Shown piece after piece: positions 7,509 through 14,256 of a stretch of DNA of 14,256 bases. The stretch covers positions 1-14,256 of the forward strand of contig SDVU01000374.1 of NCBI GenBank assembly GCA_016256075.1, written 5' to 3'. The stretch's first letter is position 1; each line of letters begins with the position of its first letter. The translations under genes and the position numbers were made by a program. The stretch is from Dictyocoela muelleri (Eukaryota > Microsporidia). The notes under the pieces are model-generated. The model saw only the letters and a list, made by a program, of their open reading frames with translations. It had not been told where the DNA came from and did no database searches.

Positions 7509-8083
7509 ATATTAGCAAAAGTTAAATTTACGGCCGGTGGAAAGATTATACGGTCGGAGGGAAAATTTGATAAATGTTCATGATAGAAAGGATGGATAAA
7601 TTTATAAGGTGTATGTAAAAATTTTTGCCACTCTAATATGATTTTTGCTGTAGATAACATATGAAAGTTCAATATTGACAAAAATATTAATTTAAAAGAG
7701 GAGGAAAAAATAAAAGGTGAGTGTAAAATTAAAAGTATAGGAAAATTAACAATCGGGGAATTAATAGTTAATTTTCTGGGTATCTTATAAAAAAATCCTC
7801 CCTAAAAAAAGAACCTTATAAAAAATACCTCTAAGTTACCTTATAAAAAACACATTTTATAATTTTTTTTGATCCACTATATGAAATCCCAGTTTATAAA
7901 ATATATTAAAATTTAAATTTTTATCGAATTATAATTTTACTACGACCTTTTTTTCCCTCTGATTATAATTTCCCATCCGACCTTATAATTTGCCCTCCAA
8001 CCTTATAATTAACATTTGCCGATTTTTCTCTCTGACCGTATAATTTTCGCTTCGACCGTATATTAAACTTTTGGCGGAATACT
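7509..8083. repeat. large foldback with arms of 20-bp units
   Basis: The left arm, from about GCAAAAGTTAAATTTACGG (7515 on) with GATTATACGGTCGGAGGGAA (7544-7563), is complementary to the right arm ending GACCGTATATTAAACTTTTG (8054-8073) then GCGG. At least 130 bp of each arm align. The right arm is a tandem series of about 20-base units, CCTTATAATTTGCCCTCCAA and variants (7941-8065). The left arm carries the reverse pattern (TATACGGTCGGAGGGAAAAT). The centre near 7795 is more degenerate. It appears to be inserted in the pogo/Tigger element. A 62-codon minus-strand frame inside is not considered a gene. Confidence 0.6.
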
Positions 8084-8159
8084 CATATGAAGGACGTTAA
8101 ACTACCTGTAGATTCCGATATTTCAGTGTAAACTTTAGAGAACATTTTATACTCGTTAA

Positions 8160-9430
8160 AATTGATATCATAAAATGAAGGAATAAAACTTGCTAAAAAA
8201 TTACAACAGTTATTTGACAATTATTTTTGATTGGTAACCATTTAATAGTTTAATCTTAGAAAAGGATTTGTCTGTACTATTTAAGATGTTAACACAGGTC
8301 ACGGCACTGAAATTGCCTGAATTATACTTAATTAAAATTTTGTAATATAATGGGTCATTATATAAAGGTTAAAACAAGGCATGATATCCCGAATAAACTA
8401 TTAATGGTACGAGTCATTTTGATGATTGGATAATCATTTTTTTAAAAGAAAACTATGTACGAAAACTAAAAACATGCATCAGAAAAATATTTTTAACTGC
8501 GATGAAACTGGTTTATCTTGTAAATCTACGCATAGTAGAACGTATTTTACTGATTAAAAAGTCAAATTAATGGAAAATTTAGCAAAGAAAGAATGTAATG
8601 TTCTTTTGTGTAAGTTTATTAGTTCTGAAACTACTTCTATTTATTGATCGGGAAATATAAATGAACTATTGATTTTAAAAATTTTTATCTTATTAAGCCA
8701 AAATTTAATGCAAACACAGTTCTGAGGCAGAGATAAATTTAAGGTTTTTTGATGGCCGATTTAAAGGTTAAACTTAAAAATGTAAAATAATGTGGTAAAA
8801 ACATTATTTAATCCTAAGGATGCTCCCGTTCATCACTCGGTATAAAAATATTTCTATTTAGAACCACTTCATTTTCTTCAAGCATTCATCTTTAATATCC
8901 AACAATTATATCAAGGAACTATAAAAAATTGGTAATAAAAGCTTTAGTGCTGTCGAGAAATTTAAGATAGCAAGAAACCGAGAAAAAATACAATTGGTAT
9001 ACCAAATAGGCTGGGTTTAATTAATCCTATATTATTTTTTTTTAAATTAAACTAATATTTATACTTTTTATTAATTTAGCGAAGCCAAATTAGAAAAAAG
9101 TATGAATATTTGGTAATTTTTTTAAAAAAAAACTAATATAGGATTAATTAAACCCAGTCTATTTGGTATATCAATTGTTTTTTTTTCTCGGTTTCTTGCT
9201 ATCATAAATTTATCGACAGCACTAAAGCTTTTATTACCAAATAATTTAATTCACTTTATAATAGAGAGCTTAACATTATTTAAAAAATGAACTTTACTTA
9301 AAATTGCAAATCTGGATTTATACCTTAAAGGGAAATACAAAATTTATGATTCTTCAAAATCAATATTCGAATAACGTGATTAGAAATCACTAGAAAATAA
9401 AAAATTGTTTTATAAGGTAGGTTCAAATAG
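8160..9430 (+). pseudogene. decayed pogo/Tigger (DDE_1) transposase
   Basis: Plus-strand translation gives NIFNCDETGLSCKSTHSRTY (Asp codon at 8501-8503), the first catalytic motif of Tigger/Jerky/CENP-B type transposases (family form NCDETGL). Weaker pieces (ENLAKKE, NVLLCKF) follow in the usual order. DAPVHHS at 8819 corresponds to the family's DNAP-H second motif. LHFLQAFIFNIQQLYQGTIK (about 8868-8925) corresponds to LxFLPPNTTSxxQPLDQGII; here a Tyr codon (8909-8911) stands where the third catalytic Asp is expected. A 312-bp hairpin interrupts just after this. Beyond it, a frame-shifted KNCF/YKVGS piece near 9400 recalls the family's C-terminal NCFxKxG. Multiple stops show it is inactive. 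N-terminal DNA-binding helices are not clearly readable. Confidence 0.7.
8929..9240. repeat. 312-bp near-perfect hairpin element with GCGAAGC apex
   Basis: The left arm from TTGGTAATAAAAGCTTTAGT (8929 on) pairs with the right arm ending ACTAAAGCTTTTATTACCAA (9221-9240). Pairing continues almost to the centre, for example ATAGGATTAATTAAACCCAG (9139-9158) with its left partner ending near 9032. The midpoint is about 9084, and the apex reads TAATTTA-GCGAAGC-CAAATTA with GCGAAGC at 9079-9085. It interrupts the pogo/Tigger relic immediately after the QGTIKN codons. No gene lies inside. A clear target-site duplication was not seen. Confidence 0.75.
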
Positions 9431-9930
9431 TTTAGTTGTGATTGAAATTTTCAAAGTAGATTAAATAGTCTTTTAGACGAATATAGATTTTTTAGTTGTG
9501 CCGTTCTCTGGAATGATAAATTATTTATTGATAAATTTAACGAAGAAATCTTACAAATGAAATTAAATGTTAAAGACGATACGATTTTTTTATGAAGACA
9601 AACAATATTGGATTTGATATCTTAAGAGAGTACAGTTTTTGAGGCTCCATAATATCATTTTACCTTGTAAAATTTTTTAGTCCAATTTCCAGAACATTTA
9701 GATTCAATATCTAGTCTAAAAATAATTTATCAATAAAAAAAACAAGAAGACCGTCTTTTATGTCAAATTATCTAAAAATGATTGAAAAAAAAATCTGTTA
9801 AGTAACTTACCTGGTACTCTCAATATCGGACAAGTAAAATGGGTCATGTGAAAACCGTTATCGAGAGCTACACTTTATACAGTCTTTGAATAGTTATTGT
9901 TTTTTTTACGATTATTTATAATAAAATAAA

Positions 9931-10400
9931 TGGACCAGATAGCAAGGTGGTAAACACTCTTGAATGTAAAATTTAAGTATCGTGTTCGAATCACGCTGAC
10001 GTCATTCTTTAATAAATAATGAGGGAATGACATTAAGCGGTCAAAAACTATAAAAATATAGTAATAATATACAGTTATTCCAGTGTGGTATAGCTGATTA
10101 AGACATGGTATAATATGACAATGAAACAGAAATGACTCTCTTAGGTGTGGAGATTAGTGCGGTGACGCATCTGGCAAAAATTAGTGATAAATAAAATATC
10201 ATGAAAAGCCTCTAATTATCTGTATCCTGTCGAGTCATTGATAAAAAGAAAATCGCGTATACAGCTGGGCTTCTGGGTAGCTTAGGTAGTGACGTATTAT
10301 TGGAACACCAAGAACTAAAGGTCGCAGATTCCCGGCAATATATAACTCTCCGGGTTGTAAACTATGGATGTTGTCAGCATTTAATATATTTATAATAAAA
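9931..10400 (+). mobile_element. SINE-like repeat, copy 5 (most complete copy)
   Basis: The head is CCAGATAGCAAGGTGGTAAA with box A at 9940-9950. The T-arm CGTG-TTCGAAT-CACG at 9981-9995 is fully paired (box B 9983-9995). The body carries AATGACATTAAGCGGTCAAA (10026-10045), GTGTGGTATAGCTGATTAAG, the hairpin TGCG-GTGA-CGCA (10158-10169), and GCGTATACAGCTGGGCTTCT. A second tRNA-like segment follows: GGTAGCTTAGGTAGTGACG (box A-like, 10276-10294) and AAAGGTCGCAGATTCCCGG (10317-10335), which resembles a tRNA variable loop and T-arm with a few bases lost. The tail is CTATGGATGTTGTCAGCATT then TTAATATA. No poly-A tail is seen. The copy ends about 110 bp before the RPB3 start codon and points toward it. 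Confidence 0.75.
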
Positions 10401-10401
10401 T

Positions 10402-10462
10402 GGCCCCCTTGAGGTTCGAACTATAATAAACAAATTTATTTAAAAATGATAACTATTGGGCT
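10402..10462 (-). repeat. possible tRNA-like head relic
   Basis: On the minus strand, GCCCAATAGTTATC (10461-10448) recalls the start and box A of the SINE head (GCCAGATAGCTC). AGTTCGAACCT (10422-10412) is a good box B. The distance between them is about 10 bases shorter than in the SINE heads, and no arms pair. It lies between SINE copy 5 and RPB3, pointing away from the gene. Confidence 0.35.
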
Positions 10463-10506
10463 TTATCTCTAAAGTTATTTTGATTATGAATTAAAAAAAA
10501 CATCAA

Positions 10507-10509
10507 CCC
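10507..10509 (+). promoter_or_regulatory. CCC motif just before the RPB3 start codon
   Basis: AAAACATCAACCCATC precedes the ATG at 10513, putting CCC three bases upstream. A CCC- or GGG-like motif directly upstream of the start codon, with a very short 5' leader, is a known feature of microsporidian genes. It supports both this start codon and the assignment of the organism. Confidence 0.6.
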
Positions 10510-10512
10510 ATC

Positions 10513-11211
10513 ATGTTTATAACGATTAACGAAAGTTCACCCGAATTATTAAAATTTACCTTATCCTCAACAACTATCTCATTTGCAAATTCATTACGCA
10601 GAATTCTTTTATCAGAAATACCAATGCTTGCAATCGATATGGTCGAAATTGAAAAGAACTACACTCCCCTTCCCGACGAACTTATTTCTCATCGTATAGG
10701 ATTAATTCCTATAAAATCTGACAATCTTCTAAAAAGTTCCGATGAATGTGAATGCTCAGATTTTTGCAAAGAATGTTCATATAACTTGTACCTGAATGTA
10801 GAAAATGCCGACAATGAGACGTGTTACGAAGTAACGAGTGCAGATTTTAATGACGATATAATTACAGATAAAAACATTTATATCGTTAAACTCGCATACA
10901 ACCAAAATCTAAAGCTGCGAGCAATTGTCAGGAGAGGAATTGCAAAGGATCACGCAAAGTTTATGAGTTGTGTTGTTACGTATGATTATGATTTGGCTAA
11001 CAAGAGTCGACATACTATTTATAGAATTGAAAAGAGTGCCGATGAATGGCCTGGTCTTAACGAAGAAGAACCGGATTTTAAGGAGCCTAATGAAGTTTAT
11101 ATGGGGATTGAAGTTGTACCTAAACAGATTGACCCAATTAAATTGTTAAGCATGGCATTAACTATTCTTAGAAGTAAGTTAGAAAGGATTAAAATTGCAC
11201 TCAATGAGTAA
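10513..11211 (+). CDS. RPB3: DNA-directed RNA polymerase II subunit RPB3
   Basis: This is the alpha-like core subunit of RNA polymerase II; it pairs with RPB11 to form the platform on which the enzyme assembles in the nucleus. The 232 residues show the family order. An N-terminal dimerisation part has ANSLRRILLSEIP at 25-37 and ISHRIGLIPI at 58-67. A zinc-binding loop follows, with Cys79, Cys81, Cys85 and Cys88 (CxCx3Cx2C, the same spacing as yeast Rpb3). The insert domain contains RRGIAKDHAKF at 140-150 and EWP at 178-180. The C-terminal dimerisation helix is at about 205-232 (DPIKLLSMALTILRSKLERI). Yeast Rpb3 has 318 residues, so this form is reduced, mainly at the C-terminus. There is no intron. 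Its base composition is less A/T-extreme than its surroundings, as expected for a conserved gene. The next gene is convergent, 227 bp away; the gap shows no clear AATAAA. Confidence 0.95.
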   Translation: MFITINESSPELLKFTLSSTTISFANSLRRILLSEIPMLAIDMVEIEKNYTPLPDELISHRIGLIPIKSDNLLKSSDECECSDFCKECSYNLYLNVENADNETCYEVTSADFNDDIITDKNIYIVKLAYNQNLKLRAIVRRGIAKDHAKFMSCVVTYDYDLANKSRHTIYRIEKSADEWPGLNEEEPDFKEPNEVYMGIEVVPKQIDPIKLLSMALTILRSKLERIKIALNE

Positions 11212-11438
11212 ACTTGAAATTTAAAAAAAATATTTTTTAATCATCTGAAATAGTAAAATTTAAAATCTTTAATATTTAATTTAATAGTCTTTTATCAATT
11301 TCATAACGTTATTTTTGGCTTTTAAATTAATCAAGCGGAGAATTATTTTATACTAATTACCAAATTTTAATTTTCTATCTTTCTTTTATTTTTATACTTT
11401 CCATTTAACCCGTTAATACCTTTTTATTATTTAAATAT

Positions 11439-11891
11439 TTATAACAAGGGAATAGCATCTGCCCATTGATCAATTTTTCGTCGATATCTAAAGGTATCGA
11501 TTGAAACATCAATATCAAAGTATAAAAAGGTTTTAATAACAAACAAATTGAACAAAGCAACAATCTTCAATGGCCATGTTAAAATAAGTATAATTGTAAA
11601 TATACCAATCCTGAATAAATTTAAATATATCAAATGGTTTGCGAGTACGTAAAAATCAAGAATAAATGAAAGTATAAAAGAAAAAATGCTTTTTCTAGTG
11701 TTAATTCTGTTGATAATAACGAAATTTAGCAGGTAAAAATAATATCTGAAGAAAAAAAGCAGAATTATTAGTGGTAGTAGGAATAAGTAAAATTTATAGT
11801 TTTTATAAATTATAAATATCGTTATTAAAGTGTCGGTTATCGTTATTATAACTAGAATCAGTCTGTTTATTGTTATTATGTCGAAATCCAT
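11439..11891 (-). CDS. unrecognised four-helix membrane protein
   Basis: The 150-residue frame starts at the ATG at 11891-11889 and ends at 11441-11439. I do not recognise it. It is rich in Ile, Leu, Phe and Tyr, with four likely membrane spans at about residues 10-29, 34-60, 68-90 and 93-118. It has short Lys/Arg-bearing loops (NYK near 31, NRINTRK at 61-67) and a soluble, charged C-terminus with FRYRRKIDQWADAIPLL at 134-150. The charged tail and evenly placed spans argue for a real protein rather than a chance A/T-rich frame. The frame is open about 120 bases further upstream, but no other ATG is present there. A C6 run lies about 65 bases upstream on the plus strand. The gene is convergent with RPB3. 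A role in transport or secretion cannot be inferred from sequence alone. Confidence 0.5.
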   Translation of the reverse strand: MDFDIITINRLILVIITITDTLITIFIIYKNYKFYLFLLPLIILLFFFRYYFYLLNFVIINRINTRKSIFSFILSFILDFYVLANHLIYLNLFRIGIFTIILILTWPLKIVALFNLFVIKTFLYFDIDVSIDTFRYRRKIDQWADAIPLL

Positions 11892-12082
11892 AAAAATAAT
11901 CTTTTTTGTTATATTAATTATCTTAAAGGAGGTTAATTTTTTTTTGTAGGTAGCCCCCCTTTTTGAAAGAAAATTTCTTAAAGATTGTCGTTTTTTATAG
12001 TGGACAATAATTTAGAGATTTATTGGTCAATGAGTTACTAATTCACATATTTGGTTAGATAAGGTTTTTAGATATGGCCTTT

Positions 12083-12134
12083 ATAGGTGGATTTTATAGT
12101 TGGATTTTAGAGGTGGATTTTAGAGGTGGATTTT
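12083..12134. repeat. 13-bp tandem array, four units
   Basis: Exact 13-base units: ATAGGTGGATTTT, ATAGTTGGATTTT, and AGAGGTGGATTTT twice, at 12083, 12096, 12109 and 12122. A degenerate fifth follows. The two identical last units mark recent duplication. The period equals that of the array at 3356-3446, although the units match only in the GTGG/CCAC core. Confidence 0.75.
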
Positions 12135-12684
12135 AGATAAAGTCTTAATTTAAAGGTTAAAGTTAAGTTTTTTATTTAAGGTTTTTTAATAAATATTTGT
12201 TTGATAAGAATTTTAGTTAAGGTTTTAATTTAAGGCTTCGTTGAGGTTTTTAATTATTTATAAAAAGAAATTAAAAATATTTTTTTCAGGTAAAAACATC
12301 AGATAATATCAATACCCGGAAATCAATAGTGAAAAATGTTGACTTTGATGATTTTTTTTCGATTAAAAAAAACTTTAAATATATTCATATTAGTATAAAT
12401 ATTTTATGTATTGAAATTAAATTCACTATAAGTTAATATTAAAAAATAGTTTTAATAAACTAAATTAAAAACCCTTAATTATTATTTAATTAAAACAGGA
12501 TTTTCTACATTTAAAATTATTTGCTTAAGAAATTAGATTTCATGGTAAAAAATATTCAAAAATATTTATATAACATGCTAACAATATCAAGAAAATCTTA
12601 ACCAGATAAATGTCTCCACGTAGTTCTTAGACATTTATTTGTTGTTGTTCAAGTTTAATATGTAAGCTTAAAGTTAAAGAGCGA
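12135..12684. other. A/T-rich spacer
   Basis: Contains loosely repeated words such as AAGGTTTTAATTTAAGG and AAGGTTTTTTAATAAAT up to about 12260, which look like worn relatives of the preceding array. After that no gene, tRNA-like head or inverted repeat was recognised. Confidence 0.45.
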
Positions 12685-12870
12685 TTATTTGTATAAAATT
12701 TTCGTTTTATCAATGACACAGCTGGATACAGGTAATTAAATACCTTTTTCATAATTTTTTTATTTATCTGCTTTTTGAAGAGATGCGCCACACTCATTAA
12801 TGCATCTATGAGAGCCGTCTGCTTTGTTGTCATAGAATATCACGTTTTAGTCAGCTATAGTACGCCGGAA
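12685..12870 (-). mobile_element. SINE-like repeat, copy 6 (body only)
   Basis: On the minus strand this reads TACTATAGCTGACTAAAACG, ATGACAACAAAGCAGA, GAGTGTGGCGCATCTC, AAAAAATTATGAAAAAGGTA, ATTACCTGTATCC and CATTGATAAAACGAAAAT. These follow the body of copies 5 and 8 in order. The tRNA head is absent, and the copy fades out before the second tRNA-like segment. The central GNRA-type hairpin is damaged here (bases lost from its loop). A 68-codon frame lying over it is not a gene. Confidence 0.65.
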
Positions 12871-13257
12871 AATGGGGCTTATTTCGAGAAAAACTTTGTT
12901 TATTATAAAAAAAACTTACCCAGTTGCTTTTGAAATTATTAGGAAAATATGTTGACTCTACTTTTTTAGGGACCTATTTTCAAGAAAAAATGTATTAAAC
13001 GCTAAAATATGGGTTTAACAGGGTATAAAAACATACTATCCTTTGCTAATGCTATATTTAGTAGTTAAGGATATTTTTTTTTGAGAGTAAGTCTCTAAAT
13101 AATGTTACCCAAATTATAAAATAATTTATTAAAAAATTAAATTTTATTTTAAAAAATAAATTTAAATTTTGCTCAAAGAGGGGACTCTAAGTGGTAGGCA
13201 TCTTACGAAACAAGCCTCGTAAATCAGTATATTAATACTATATTTCTATAGTTATTG
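12871..13257. other. A/T-rich spacer with faint foldback-family resemblance
   Basis: Short pieces such as TTAGGGACCTATTTTCAAG (about 12967) and GGGGACTCTAAGTGG (about 13181) recall the ends of the 4566-5057 foldback family (TAGGGTCC-GTATTTCGA and GGGACTCTA). They are too scattered to delimit an element. No gene was seen. Confidence 0.3.
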
Positions 13258-13584
13258 GGTTCTAACCATCCTTATGCACCCTCTCTGAAAAAATATCGTA
13301 AACTACGCAATATGACATTAGCAAGGCAAAATATATTTTTTTTATATAGTTTTTTATACACATTCTGTAAATCTGTTTCAAAATAAGTTTATATTACCGA
13401 ATTTAGTGACTTTTGGACAAAGCCTAAAATTTACTAAATTCGGTAATATCAGCTTATTATGAAACAGATTTACAGAATGTGTATATAAAACTATATAAAC
13501 AAATTATATTTTGCCTTGCTAATGTCATATTGCTTACTTTACAATTTTTTTAGAGGGGGGGGGTGCATAAAGATGGTTAGAACC
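13258..13584. repeat. 327-bp foldback/MITE
   Basis: Terminal inverted ends GGTTCTAACCATCCTTATGC (13258 on) and GCATAAAGATGGTTAGAACC (ending 13584) open two arms of about 150 bp. Shared inner words include AATATGACATTAGCAAGGCA with TGCCTTGCTAATGTCATATT, and ACAGATTTACAGAATGTG with its complement. The loop is about 15-25 bases near 13415-13430. The right arm carries a run of nine G and the left a shorter C-rich counterpart, showing slippage after insertion. The right end directly abuts the tRNA-like head at 13585-13647. There is no coding content. Confidence 0.75.
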
Positions 13585-13647
13585 GAAATTCGAACCTCGA
13601 TAGTTTAATGTTACATTCGGGAGTTTTTACTCTGAGCTATTTGGCCA
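13585..13647 (-). repeat. tRNA-like head, copy 7 (head only)
   Basis: On the minus strand GGCCAAATAGCTCAGAGTAA (from 13646; box A 13639-13627), then GAATGTAACATTAAACTATC and box B GAGGTTCGAATTTC (about 13598-13585). This matches the SINE head, but no SINE body follows; its 3' side runs straight into the foldback end GGTTCTAACC. It is either a head cut by the foldback insertion or an independent tRNA-derived relic. The acceptor halves do not pair, so it is not called a tRNA gene. Confidence 0.5.
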
Positions 13648-13912
13648 TAAAAACTTTAAATGAACAAAATGTACTCTATATTCATATAAGCGGGGCTATT
13701 TTAATAGAATTATAAATAAATTCGCTCAAAAAGTCATTTCTGAGAGTAAATAGACAAATTTCAGAGAGAATAGTTTATACGCATGTAATTTAATTAATGA
13801 CGCTTTTTCTTTTTTTCATTAAGACAAAAAAATATAAAAGACTCAGTAGTAAAATTACTGTCAAAAAATATCATTTTTTTCTTACTGATTTATTTAAAAA
13901 TCGCCATTTCAA

Positions 13913-14256
13913 GGCCAGATAGCTCCGTGGTTAACACTCTTGAATGTAAAATTTAAGTATCTCTGTTCGGATCTCGCTGAGGCCTCTCTTTAATAAATAA
14001 TGAGGGAATGACATTAAGCGGTCAAAAACTATATAATTATAGCAGTAACATACAGTTGTTTCAGTGTGGTATAGCTGATTAAGACTTGGTCTTATATGAC
14101 AATGAAGCAGAAGGGATTCTCCTAGGTGTGGGGATGAGTGCGGCGACGCATCTTGGCAAAAAGTAGTGAAAAAAAAATTATGAAAAGCTACTAATTACCT
14201 GTATCCTGCTGAGTCATTGATAAAACGAAAATCGCGTATACAGCTGGGCTTCTGGG
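13913..14256 (+). mobile_element. SINE-like repeat, copy 8 (cut by window end)
   Basis: The head is GGCCAGATAGCTCCGTGGTT (box A 13920-13930) with box B TGTTCGGATCT at 13964-13974. The body then matches copy 5 closely, including an identical stretch around TAATGAGGGAATGACATTAA and GCGGTCAAAAACTAT. The hairpin TGCG-GCGA-CGCA is at 14139-14150. The copy reaches GTATACAGCTGGGCTTCTGG, just before the second tRNA-like segment, where the window ends. Confidence 0.75.

Larger units (their letters stand above)
7265..9877 (+). mobile_element. pogo/Tigger-type DNA transposon, decayed, with two insertions
   Basis: The left end, AAAGTTTAACTTCTCAATAT followed by CGGTTAT (7266 on), matches the inverted right end, AAAGTGTAGCTCTCGATAAC followed by CGGTTTT (minus strand from 9876). 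Further CTC-ATAT-CGG words lie just inside both ends (near 7360 and 9818-9829). The transposase relic at 8160-9430 lies between them in the right orientation. Two foldbacks (7509-8083 and 8929-9240) sit inside. Without them the element would be about 1.7 kb, a plausible size for a pogo-like transposon. Flanking TA duplications are not certain. Ends are called by eye from about 27 bp of imperfect match. Confidence 0.55.

Noticed and set aside
7493-7681. 62-codon minus-strand frame
   Set aside because: It falls on the left arm of the 7509-8083 foldback; no gene-like composition.
12627-12833. 68-codon minus-strand frame
   Set aside because: It is read through the body of SINE copy 6; other copies do not keep this frame open.
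14128-14160. Hammerhead ribozyme in the SINE body (GATGAG followed by a stem with a GNRA-type loop)
   Set aside because: GATGAG and a stem-II-like hairpin are present, but the required CUGAUGA context and the GAAA after the stem are absent in every copy, and the CTG-TGAG words further on are not conserved between copies.
1-14256. Retrovirus-like, Polinton-like or other capsid-bearing element
   Set aside because: No reverse transcriptase, integrase, capsid or polymerase-like reading, and no long terminal direct repeats were recognised; the repeats fit SINE, MITE/foldback and plain DNA transposons.

Overview
The window is a very AT-rich, gene-poor stretch of eukaryotic nuclear DNA. The one gene recognised with confidence is an intronless, compact RPB3 (RNA polymerase II subunit 3, 232 codons) at 10513-11211, with a CCC motif three bases before its ATG. 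Short 5' leaders with a CCC/GGG-like motif, compact intronless core genes, and Merlin- and pogo/Tigger-type DNA transposons in repeat-rich DNA fit a large-genome microsporidium (for example Hamiltosporidium, Edhazardia or Anncaliia-like). The species cannot be fixed from the sequence. No retrovirus-like, Polinton-like or other virus-derived element was recognised.

Layout: 1-1512 holds three copies of a tRNA-headed repeat (called the SINE below) and a degenerate minisatellite. 1937-2734 (minus) is a secreted-protein gene of about 265 codons interrupted by one in-frame TAG. 3173-3491 is a foldback whose arms are made of about 13-bp units, followed by arrays of 21-22-bp period (3541-3825). 3998-4425 is another SINE copy. 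4566-5057 carries two size variants of one foldback/MITE family, followed by an isolated GC-rich hairpin at 5200-5224. 5600-6440 (minus) is a decayed Merlin/ISXO2-like transposase, followed by a 495-bp region with about 60-bp inverted ends. 7265-9877 is best read as one decayed pogo/Tigger transposon with matching terminal repeats, into which two foldbacks (7509-8083 and 8929-9240) were inserted. 9931-10400 is the most complete SINE copy and ends about 110 bp before RPB3. RPB3 is convergent with an unrecognised four-helix membrane protein gene (11439-11891, minus). The rest holds a 13-bp tandem array, a truncated SINE, a 327-bp foldback abutting a tRNA-like head, and a final SINE copy running off the window end.

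Two repeat systems stand out. The first is a SINE-like family with an RNA polymerase III type head (boxes A and B), a body containing a short hairpin with a GNRA-type loop, and a second tRNA-like segment near its 3' end. It occurs in about eight places on both strands, and both window ends fall inside near-identical copies in opposite orientation. The second is a set of foldbacks with arms of about 130-270 bp that would form long hairpins in DNA, or long double-stranded RNA if transcribed. One has the exceptionally stable GCGAAGC mini-hairpin at its apex. All calls come from reading by eye; no search or folding program was run.
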